Assembly (NCBI RefSeq): GCF_900112355.1
Contig: NZ_FOLM01000001.1
Coordinates: 45,276 to 109,275, forward strand
Direction: 5' to 3'
Source of the DNA: Streptomyces aidingensis
Lineage (GTDB): Bacteria; Actinomycetota; Actinomycetes; Streptomycetales; Streptomycetaceae
Length of the DNA: 64,000 nucleotides
Positions within the stretch are counted from its first letter, which is position 1. Each line of letters opens with the position of its first letter. Of this stretch, positions 57,543-64,000 are shown in pieces. The position numbers and the translations under genes were made by a program. Under the pieces are notes generated by a model. It saw only the letters and a program-made list of their open reading frames with translations, was not told the origin of the DNA and ran no database searches.

Positions 57543-59197
57543 GCAGCGATGTGAGCAGTCTTGTCACACTGGCCCAGACGGAGCCGGTCTTCCCGGAGAT
57601 CCAGTGGGCCGCGCTGTCGCCGACGCTGATCGTGCTGGGGGCGGCCACGCTGGGCATCCTGGTCGAGGCCTTTGTGCCCCGGCGGGCCCGGTACGCCACC
57701 CAGCTGGTGCTGTCGGTGCTGGCCCTGGCCGCCGCGTTCTCCGCGGTGATCGTGCTGGCGGTCGGCGACTACGGCACCAGCGAGGCGCTGATCGCGGGCG
57801 CCGGGGCGATCGCGGTGGACGGCCCGGCGCTGTTCCTCCAGGGCGTGCTGGCCCTGGTGGCGCTGGTGTCGGTGTTCCTGTTCGCCGAACGGCGGCTGGA
57901 CCCGGCCGAACACGGCCGGCCGGTGGACTCCTTCGCCGCCCAGCCGGCCGCGCTGCCCGGCGGCCCGGCCGAACAGCAGGCGGTCAGGGCCGGGTGGATG
58001 ACCACGGATGTCTTCCCGCTGCTGCTGTTCGCCACCGGCGGGATGATGATCTTCCCGGCGGCCAATGATCTGCTGGTGCTGTTCATCGCGCTGGAGGTCC
58101 TCTCGCTGCCGCTGTACATGCTGTGCGCGCTGGCCCGCCGCCGGCGGCTGCTCAGCCAGGAGGCGGCGGTCAAGTACTTCCTGCTGGGCGCCTTCGCCTC
58201 GGCGTTCCTGCTGTTCGGCATCGCGCTGCTGTACGGCTACGCGGGCTCGCTCGGCTATGCCCGGATCGCCGCGGTGATCGGCGGCACCCCGCCCGAGCTG
58301 GACCCGGCACTCGCCGCCACCATGGGCAATGACGCGCTGCTGCTGATCGGCGGGGCGATGGTGCTGATGGGCCTGCTGTTCAAGGTGGGCGCGGTGCCGT
58401 TCCACATGTGGACCCCGGACGTCTACCAGGGCGCGCCGACCCCGGTGACCGGCTTCATGGCGGCGGCCACCAAGGTGGCGGCGTTCGGCGCGCTGCTGCG
58501 GCTGCTGTATGTGGTGCTGCCCGGTCTGCGCTGGGACTGGGAGCCGGTGCTGTGGGGCGTGGCCATCCTGTCCATGGTGGCGGGCGCGGTCATCGCCATC
58601 ACCCAGACCGATGTGAAGCGGCTGCTGGCCTACTCCTCGATCGCCCACTCCGGCTTCATCCTGGCCGGTGTGATCGCGGTCTCGCCGGACGGCGTCTCCT
58701 CGGCGCTGTTCTATCTGGCCGCCTACTCCTTCGTCACCCTCGGCGCCTTCGCCGTGGTCACCCTGGTGCGGGACCCGCAGGGCGAGGCCACCCATCTGTC
58801 CAAGTGGGCCGGGCTGGGGCGGCGTTCCCCGCTGCTGGCCGGGGTGTTCGCGCTGTTTCTGCTGGCCTTTGCCGGTATCCCGCTGACCTCCGGCTTCGCC
58901 GGGAAGTTCGCGGTGTTCCGGGCCGCGGCCGACGCCGGGGCGATGGGCCTGGTGGTGGTCGGTGTGGCGGCCTCGGCGATCGCCGCGTTCTTCTACGTCC
59001 GGGTGATCGTGCTGATGTTCTTCAGCGATCCGCAGCCCGGCGGGCCCTCGGTGGTGATCCCCAGCCCGCTGACCGTGTCCGTGGTCGGGCTGGCCGCGGT
59101 GGTGACGCTGGTGCTGGGCATCGCGCCGCAGTACTTCCTGGATCTGGCCGGCCAGGCCGGGGTCTTCGTCCAGCAGGCGGCGGCCACCGCCCGCTGA
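57539..59197 (+). CDS. nuoN: NADH-quinone oxidoreductase subunit N
   Basis: This 552-residue antiporter-like subunit ends the operon. The ALEVLSLPLYMLCALARR block, GAVPFHMWTPDVYQGAPTPVTGFMAAATKVAAF and KRLLAYSSIAHSGFILAG are typical. About 14 membrane helices are seen. GTG 57539 overlaps the nuoM stop. A strong terminator follows 45 bases after the stop. Confidence 0.95.
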   Translation: MSSDVSSLVTLAQTEPVFPEIQWAALSPTLIVLGAATLGILVEAFVPRRARYATQLVLSVLALAAAFSAVIVLAVGDYGTSEALIAGAGAIAVDGPALFLQGVLALVALVSVFLFAERRLDPAEHGRPVDSFAAQPAALPGGPAEQQAVRAGWMTTDVFPLLLFATGGMMIFPAANDLLVLFIALEVLSLPLYMLCALARRRRLLSQEAAVKYFLLGAFASAFLLFGIALLYGYAGSLGYARIAAVIGGTPPELDPALAATMGNDALLLIGGAMVLMGLLFKVGAVPFHMWTPDVYQGAPTPVTGFMAAATKVAAFGALLRLLYVVLPGLRWDWEPVLWGVAILSMVAGAVIAITQTDVKRLLAYSSIAHSGFILAGVIAVSPDGVSSALFYLAAYSFVTLGAFAVVTLVRDPQGEATHLSKWAGLGRRSPLLAGVFALFLLAFAGIPLTSGFAGKFAVFRAAADAGAMGLVVVGVAASAIAAFFYVRVIVLMFFSDPQPGGPSVVIPSPLTVSVVGLAAVVTLVLGIAPQYFLDLAGQAGVFVQQAAATAR

Positions 59198-59241
59198 CGG
59201 CGCACCCGTCCGGCGGTCACCGCCGGGCGGGCACGGGACGA

Positions 59242-59278
59242 CGGCGGCCCGGAACCCGCACAGGGTTCCGGGCCGCCG
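59242..59278. terminator. Terminator after nuoN
   Basis: A perfect 15-bp stem (59243-59257 with 59263-59277, loop GCACA), extended by one C-G pair, lies 45 bases after nuoN and 26 bases from the convergent lipoprotein gene. It has no T-tract and probably works in both directions. Confidence 0.85.
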
Positions 59279-59303
59279 CTCGTTCCGCCCTCGGGGCCGG
59301 CCG

Positions 59304-59846
59304 TCAGTTGCCTCCCAGGTCCATGCCCTCGATGCCGCCGATGTCCTCCATGCCCTCCATGCCCTGGAGCAGGTTCTCCAGTTCCGCGAGGTCCTGGCCG
59401 AGGTTGGTGAAGGTCTCGGAGCCGCCGTCCTCCCAGGTGACGGTCAGCTCCCCGCCGTCGAGCCGTGGCACACCGGCCTTCGGCGTGCTGTCCAGGCAGA
59501 GCAGCTCGATGTGGTTCTCGGCCGCGGGGCCGCTGCACACCATCTGCCCCTCCTCGGCCAGGTAGGTGGCCTGGCCGTCCCCGATGATGATCTGGTTGGG
59601 GTTCTCGGCGGACGCGTCCGTGGTCCACCAGCCGTCCAGGGACCCGCCGCCGGTGCCCCCGGTGTCGCCGCCCGAGTCGCCCCCGGTCGCGCCGCCCGAG
59701 TCGCCGGCGGTGGAGCCTTCGCTGCTGCTTCCGCCGGAGTCACCGGCGTTGTTGCCGTCGTCGCCGTCGCCGCCGCATGCTCCCAGCAGCAGCACACCCG
59801 CCGCGGCCAGCGCAACGGGACCGGCGAGCCGTACTGACCTACGCAT
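59304..59846 (-). CDS. Lipoprotein, Gly/Ser/Asp-linker type
   Basis: This 180-residue lipoprotein has a signal with lipidation Cys near 24 (LLLGACGGDGDDG). A Gly/Ser/Asp-rich linker (about 25-70) is followed by a beta domain starting LDGWWTTDAS and a Leu/Met/Gly-rich C-terminus (LENLLQGMEGMEDIGGIEG). It resembles the next gene in layout and is probably its paralogue. Function is unknown. ATG 59846 follows GAGGGG. Confidence 0.75.
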   Translation of the reverse strand: MRRSVRLAGPVALAAAGVLLLGACGGDGDDGNNAGDSGGSSSEGSTAGDSGGATGGDSGGDTGGTGGGSLDGWWTTDASAENPNQIIIGDGQATYLAEEGQMVCSGPAAENHIELLCLDSTPKAGVPRLDGGELTVTWEDGGSETFTNLGQDLAELENLLQGMEGMEDIGGIEGMDLGGN

Positions 59847-59928
59847 AGTTCCCCTCAAGTCCGGTTATCCGGGCACACGCTACCGCCCCGGTGTGCCGTG
59901 CCGCGGGCCGGTCACCCCTCCGCGGCGG

Positions 59929-60516
59929 TCAGCCGCCGGGCTGCCCGGGGTCCAGGCCCTCCAACTGCTGAAGCTGCTCCAGCAGCTCCGCGTCCAGGCT
60001 GTCCGGGTCCAGTCCCTCCAGGCCCTCCAGCCCTTCCAGGTTCAGTTCCTCCAGCGGGATGTCGCCGAGGCCGGCGGTGGCGTCGGCCACCCGGGTGTAC
60101 CGCTGCTCGCCGGCCGCCTCCCAGTGCACGGTCAGGGCATCGCCCGCCACCGTGGCCTGACCGGTGTCCGGGGCGCCGGCCTCGGCGCACCGCACGGTGA
60201 GCGCGGTCCGGCCGCCCGCCGCCGCGGCTGCCCCCAGGCACAGTTCGCTGCCGTCGAAGCGGCTGACCGTGCCGCCGGAGATCTGGAGCAGCACCCCGCC
60301 GCCGGTGGTCTCGGCGGCCCAGAGGCCGTCCAGCGCCGCGGTGTCCGCCGGTTCCCCGCCGGCGCCGTCACCGCCGGCGGTCTCCTCGGCGGACGGCTTC
60401 CCACCGCCGGCCTCCTTGCCGTCGCCGTCCCCGTCCCCGTCGCCGGAGCAGGCGGCCAGCGGCAGCACCACGGCCGCGGCTGCCGCGGCCCAGGTCACGG
60501 CCCTGATCCCGCGCAT
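59929..60516 (-). CDS. Lipoprotein, paralogue of the neighbour
   Basis: This 195-residue lipoprotein has lipidation Cys near 23 (LPLAACSGDGDGD), an acidic Gly/Asp linker, a domain opening LDGLWAAETTGGG and a Leu-rich helical tail (ELNLEGLEGLEGLDPDSLDAE in part). It shares signal, linker, LDGxW and Leu/Gly tail with the gene at 59304-59846. The pair probably arose by duplication and may be processed together. ATG 60516 follows GAAGGGAAG. Confidence 0.75.
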   Translation of the reverse strand: MRGIRAVTWAAAAAAVVLPLAACSGDGDGDGDGKEAGGGKPSAEETAGGDGAGGEPADTAALDGLWAAETTGGGVLLQISGGTVSRFDGSELCLGAAAAAGGRTALTVRCAEAGAPDTGQATVAGDALTVHWEAAGEQRYTRVADATAGLGDIPLEELNLEGLEGLEGLDPDSLDAELLEQLQQLEGLDPGQPGG

Positions 60517-60563
60517 CGTCTTCCCTTCGTCGTCACGCGTCGGCTGCACGCGTCCCCCGGGGG

Positions 60564-61835
60564 TCAGGACGACCGGGGAGTGCGTGCCGGTTCCACCCGT
60601 CCGGTGACCTCGCCCAGGCCGATGCGGCGGCCGGCCCCGGCGGGTGCCCAGGCGGTCAGGGTGACCTCGTCGCCGTCCTCCAGAAAGACCCGCTCGGTGC
60701 CGTCCGGCAGCCGCACCGGATCCCGGCCGCCCCAGGTCATCTCCAGCAGGCAGCCGCGCTCATGCGGGCCGGGACCGCTGACCGTGCCGGAGGCGAAGAG
60801 GTCGCCGGTGCGCAGCGAGGCGCCGTTGACGGTCAGATGGGCGAGCTGCTGGGCGGCCGTCCAGTACATCGCGGCGAACGGCGGCCCGGACAGCCGCTGT
60901 CCGTTCAGCAGCACCTCCAGCCGCAGATCCAGCCCCCACTCCTCGCCCCCGGTGTCGTCGAGATACGGCAGCAGCGGGTGGCTGCGCGGCGGCGGGGCCG
61001 TGCGGGCGCCGTCCAGCGCGTCCAGCGGGGTCACCCAGGCCGAGACGGAGGTGGCGAAGGACTTGCCCAGGAACGGCCCCAGCGGGCGGTACTCCCAGGC
61101 CTGGAGATCCCGCGCCGACCAGTCGTTGAGCAGACAGACGCCGAAGAGGTGGTCGCGGGCGGCGGCCATCCCCACCGGTTCCCCCAGCGGGCTGGGCGTG
61201 CCCACCACAAAGCCCACCTCGGCCTCGATGTCCAGCCGCCGGGACGGGCCGAAGCCCGGCGCGGCGGCGTCCGGCGCCCGGTGCTGGCCGTGCGGGCGGA
61301 TCACCGGGGTGCCGGAGACCACCACCGTGCCGGCCCGGCCGTGGTATCCGATCGGCAGGTGCTTCCAGTTGGGGGTGAGCGGCTCGGCCTCGGGCCGGAA
61401 GATCCGGCCCACGGTGGCGGCATGGTGCTCGCTGGCGTAGAAGTCGACGTAGTCCGCCACCTCGAAGGGCAGATGCAGGGTGAGCGGGCGGCCGGGGTCG
61501 TCCAGCCGGGGCAGCAGGCCGCGGCCGGCCAGCAGCCGCAGGGTGCCGGGATCGGTGAGCCAGGAGCGCACGGCGGCCCGGACCTCGGTCCACACCGGGC
61601 GTCCGGCGGCCATCAGCGGGTTCAGCACGGGCGCGGCGAGCAGCGCGGCGTGCCGGCGGTGCGGGCCGTCCAGGACGGCCGCGGCGCCGCCCAGGTCCAG
61701 CACATGGTTTCCGTAGCGGACGCCGATCCGGCGGGGTCCGCCGTCGGCGGAGAAGACACCGTAGGGAAGGTTGTCCGGCCCGAAGAGATCGTCCTCGGTC
61801 ACCGTCGGCACCTCGATCATGCTGGTCTCAGACAT
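60564..61835 (-). CDS. fahA: Fumarylacetoacetase
   Basis: This 423-residue protein matches fumarylacetoacetate hydrolase, which splits fumarylacetoacetate to fumarate and acetoacetate in tyrosine breakdown. Landmarks are NLPYGVFS, DFYASEHHA, WKHLPIGYHGRAG with the catalytic His, the metal-binding EAEVGFVVG and NDWSARDLQAWEYRPLGPFLGKSF. The start is ATG 61835 with a TAGGGT 7 bases upstream, suggesting a leaderless message. No other tyrosine-degradation gene is adjacent. Confidence 0.93.
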   Translation of the reverse strand: MSETSMIEVPTVTEDDLFGPDNLPYGVFSADGGPRRIGVRYGNHVLDLGGAAAVLDGPHRRHAALLAAPVLNPLMAAGRPVWTEVRAAVRSWLTDPGTLRLLAGRGLLPRLDDPGRPLTLHLPFEVADYVDFYASEHHAATVGRIFRPEAEPLTPNWKHLPIGYHGRAGTVVVSGTPVIRPHGQHRAPDAAAPGFGPSRRLDIEAEVGFVVGTPSPLGEPVGMAAARDHLFGVCLLNDWSARDLQAWEYRPLGPFLGKSFATSVSAWVTPLDALDGARTAPPPRSHPLLPYLDDTGGEEWGLDLRLEVLLNGQRLSGPPFAAMYWTAAQQLAHLTVNGASLRTGDLFASGTVSGPGPHERGCLLEMTWGGRDPVRLPDGTERVFLEDGDEVTLTAWAPAGAGRRIGLGEVTGRVEPARTPRSS

Positions 61836-61842
61836 GCCCGCC

Positions 61843-61848
61843 ACCCTA
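61843..61848 (-). promoter_or_regulatory. -10 of a leaderless fumarylacetoacetase message
   Basis: Minus-strand TAGGGT lies 7 bases before ATG 61835 within the 122-base divergent region shared with the polyprenyl synthase gene. No ribosome site separates it from the start codon. Confidence 0.4.
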
Positions 61849-61957
61849 GACGGCGTCCCCGGGGGCGGCCCCCGCCACGCGCTATCCGCCGATGGTGATC
61901 CACTTTCGACGGGATACCCTTCGATGGTCAGTACACCTCGGAGAAGGAGAAGCGGTC

Positions 61958-62974
61958 GTGACCGTCGTGGGGCCCTTCGGGGTGACCGTGCGGGACCAGG
62001 CCCTGGAGACGGATATCAGGGCCGGCCTGGCGGCTGTCGAGGCGGGGCTCGTCGAGGCCACCAAGAGCGATGTCCCGTTTCTCACCGAGGCGGCCCAGCA
62101 TCTGGTGCGGGCCGGGGGCAAGCGGTTCCGGCCGCTGCTGGTGATGCTGGCGGCGCAGTTCGGCGACCCGCACGCGCCGGGTGTGGTGCCGGCCGCGGTC
62201 ACCGTGGAACTGACCCATCTCGCGACCCTCTACCACGACGATGTGATGGACGAGGCCCAGGTGCGGCGCGGAGTGTCCAGCGCCAATTCCCGCTGGGACA
62301 ACTCGGTGGCCGTGCTGACCGGCGACTTCCTGTTCGCCCGGGCCTCCTCCATCGTGGCGGAGCTGGGGCCGGAGGCGGTGCGCATCCAGGCGGAGGCGTT
62401 CGAGCGGCTGGTCACCGGCCAGATCCTGGAGACCGCGGGACCGCGTCCCGGGGACGATCCGGTGGCGCACTATCTGGATGTGGTGGCGGGCAAGACCGGC
62501 TCGCTGATCGCCGTCGCCGGACGGTTCGGCGCGCTGCTCTCCGGCGCGGAGGAGCGGACCGTCCATCTGCTGACCCGGTTCGGCGAGCGGATCGGGGTCG
62601 CCTTCCAGCTCGCCGACGATGTGCTGGACATCGCCAGCGAGGGCGATGTCTCGGGCAAGACCCCGGGCACCGATCTGCGCGAGGGCATCGCCACCCTGCC
62701 GGTGCTGCGGCTGCGGGAGCGGATCGCCCGGCCGGGCGGCGGCACCGCGGACGACCGGGCCCTGCTGGAGCTGCTGGACGGCGATCTGACGGACGAGGGC
62801 CGGCGCACCGAGGCACTGGCCGGGCTGCGGGCCCATCCGGTCCTCCAGGAGGCCAGGGCGGACGCGCTGGAGTACGCGGCCCGGGCCCGGGAGCTGCTCA
62901 CCCCGCTGCCGGAGTGCCCGGCCCGGGCGGCGCTGGCCGGGCTGTGCGACAGCGTGGCCGACCGCGCCCGCTGA
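61958..62974 (+). CDS. Long-chain polyprenyl diphosphate synthase
   Basis: This 338-residue trans-prenyltransferase has GKRFRP at 54-59, the first aspartate motif DDVMD at 94-98 (LYHDDVMDEA), QILE and the second motif FQLADDVLDIASE near 223-235. These fit the GGPP/hepta- to nonaprenyl synthase class. Next to nuo and the menaquinone genes it probably makes the menaquinone side chain. Product length cannot be read from sequence alone. GTG 61958 follows GGAGAAGGAGAAG. Confidence 0.88.
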   Translation: MTVVGPFGVTVRDQALETDIRAGLAAVEAGLVEATKSDVPFLTEAAQHLVRAGGKRFRPLLVMLAAQFGDPHAPGVVPAAVTVELTHLATLYHDDVMDEAQVRRGVSSANSRWDNSVAVLTGDFLFARASSIVAELGPEAVRIQAEAFERLVTGQILETAGPRPGDDPVAHYLDVVAGKTGSLIAVAGRFGALLSGAEERTVHLLTRFGERIGVAFQLADDVLDIASEGDVSGKTPGTDLREGIATLPVLRLRERIARPGGGTADDRALLELLDGDLTDEGRRTEALAGLRAHPVLQEARADALEYAARARELLTPLPECPARAALAGLCDSVADRAR

Positions 62975-63248
62975 GGCCGCTCCCTTCCCCGTCCCGTCCC
63001 GTTCTCCTGCTTCGTCCGCCGCCTCCTCCGCCCCGGCGGTTTGCCCCTCCTGTGGCGGGCCACCCGGCGCCCCACCGGGATTCCCCTAAGGGACCGGGTC
63101 CCCGCCCGGGCCCGTGGTTCATCCCCCCGGAGGACGCGGACGAGCCCTTCGGCTGATGCCGCCGGCCCCCCTCGTCCGGTGAAATCGACAGTGTCCGGGG
63201 GACGAGCCGGAACAGCTCGACAAGGCTCACTGAGCAGAGCGGATGGGG
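62975..63248. other. 274-base gap before the last gene
   Basis: It contains a palindrome GGGACC-G-GGTCCC at 63090-63102 that may belong to a terminator of the synthase gene. A 34-codon frame (GTG 63052 to TGA 63156) ends GPWFIPPEDADEPFG but has no ribosome site and is not called. I see nothing else to support. Confidence 0.4.
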
Positions 63249-64000
63249 ATGGACATGGCAGCGAACGCAAAGCTCCGCCGAGTGCTGGTGCCGGCCGCGG
63301 TGGTCACCGGTGTGGCCGCGGCCGGCGCGGGGCTGTACCCGGCGCTGGCCAGCGACGGCAGCCCGGACCTGCCGGAGGTCACCGCCGAGGAACTGATCGT
63401 CCGGATCGCGGAGTCCGATACCGAGGAGCTGACCGGCACGGTGCGGGTCCGCTCCGGGTTCGAGATCCCGGGGCTGGCGGAGCTCGCCGAGTCCTTCGGC
63501 GGCAGCGAGGCCGGCCGGCTGGCGTCGCTGGCCAGCGGCACCAGCACACTGAAGGTGGCGGTGGACGGGCCCGAGCGGCAGCGCCTGGAGCTGGGCAGCG
63601 GCTCGGAGGAGTTCACCATGATCCACAACCAGGAGGACGTCTGGCTCTACGACGGGGCCGAGAACACCGCCTACCACTCCACCGTGCCGGAGCACCCGGA
63701 TGTGGCCGAGGCCCCCGAGGACTGGGGGCCGTACGGGGAGCTCACCCCGCAGGAGCTGGCCGAGCGGGTGCTGGAGGAGACCGAGGGCACCGCCGAGCTC
63801 ACCGTCCAGGGGACCGGCCGGGTGGCCGGCCAGGACGTCTACCAGCTCCTGGTGGAGCCCGTCGGCGACCACGGGAAAACCGGCTTCCTGACCGTCGAGT
63901 CGGTCCGCATCTCGGTGGACGCCGAGACCGGGCTGCCGCTCGCGGTGACCGTGAACAGCCCGGACCGGCAGCTCATGGATGTGGCCTTCTCGCAGATCAG
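63249..64000 (+). CDS. LolA/DUF2092-like exported protein, 3' end beyond window
   Basis: The frame is open from ATG 63249 to the window end, so at least 250 residues are encoded. An N-terminal signal/anchor segment (RRVLVPAAVVTGVAAAGAGLYPALAS) lacks a lipobox Cys. The mature part has ELIVRIAESDTEELTGTVRVRS, then MIHNQEDVWLYDG and TGLPLAVTVNS. This pattern fits actinobacterial LolA-like or DUF2092 outer-sheet proteins. Starts at 63243 and 63255 are also in frame. The role is unknown, with lipid or protein handling on the outer face likely. Confidence 0.7.
   Translation, partial: MDMAANAKLRRVLVPAAVVTGVAAAGAGLYPALASDGSPDLPEVTAEELIVRIAESDTEELTGTVRVRSGFEIPGLAELAESFGGSEAGRLASLASGTSTLKVAVDGPERQRLELGSGSEEFTMIHNQEDVWLYDGAENTAYHSTVPEHPDVAEAPEDWGPYGELTPQELAERVLEETEGTAELTVQGTGRVAGQDVYQLLVEPVGDHGKTGFLTVESVRISVDAETGLPLAVTVNSPDRQLMDVAFSQI

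Noticed and set aside
63052..63156. 34-codon frame ending GPWFIPPEDADEPFG
   Set aside because: It lacks a ribosome site, is very short and Pro/Gly-rich, and overlaps a palindrome that looks like a terminator. It is mentioned only in the gap entry.

Overview
The window is high-GC actinobacterial chromosome and reads as Streptomyces or a close relative. The indicators are very strong third-position G/C, frequent GTG starts, TANNNT -10 hexamers placed 6-8 bases before several start codons, an XRE/DUF397/HATPase regulatory set, the futalosine route to menaquinone (MqnA, MqnC, MqnE) and a complete 14-gene nuo operon. Almost all of it looks like conserved chromosomal core. The only clear scar is a lower-GC patch at about 9.97-10.62 kb.

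Region 1 (1-9.9 kb). The window opens on the last bases of a 5S rRNA and its terminator. A GNAT acetyltransferase and a TPR/Sel1-like protein follow. A minus-strand cluster of five genes (8812 down to 1588) then encodes a type IV secretion-like apparatus: a VirB8/TcpC-like protein, a VirB6-like polytopic protein, an SCO6880/PrgI-type protein, a VirB4-type ATPase with intact Walker motifs, and a VirD4-like protein in which I cannot find either Walker motif. No relaxase is visible. A divergent lipoprotein peptidase (M15) could be the wall-remodelling partner.

Region 2 (9.9-22 kb). A 5'-truncated FG-GAP/VCBS pseudogene and a 56-residue ORF lie in the low-GC patch. After them come a HATPase/XRE/DUF397 set, an epoxide hydrolase, a quinone-oxidoreductase-like MDR enzyme with a MerR regulator, a DUF4397 protein, an orphan DUF397 gene overlapping a DUF72 gene tail-to-tail, a PdxH-like oxidase, a LysE exporter, an O-methyltransferase, a rhomboid protease and a lipoprotein gene with no canonical start codon.

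Region 3 (22-39 kb). Menaquinone genes are interspersed with others: ubiX, an Lrp regulator, mqnE, mqnA, mqnC, menG (ubiE) and menJ. Between them lie a Ser/Thr kinase (between mqnA and mqnC), a secreted nuclease, a cold-shock gene with a terminator-like leader hairpin, an ECF41-type sigma factor with a matching promoter, an aldo/keto reductase with a MerR-type promoter, and a DUF3152 metalloprotease-like protein.

Region 4 (39-64 kb). An NlpC/P60 hydrolase, HtpX, PspAB and a TauE/SafE transporter precede nuoA-N (42783-59197). The nuo promoter carries a Rex-like operator. Most nuo junctions overlap by 1-8 bases and a strong terminator follows nuoN. Then come two paralogous lipoproteins, fumarylacetoacetase, a long-chain polyprenyl diphosphate synthase (probably the menaquinone side chain) and a LolA-like protein cut by the window end. 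Regions 3 and 4 together supply menaquinone (head group, prenyl tail, methylation, chain saturation) and the NADH dehydrogenase that reduces it. The Rex-like site suggests NADH/NAD+ control of that dehydrogenase.
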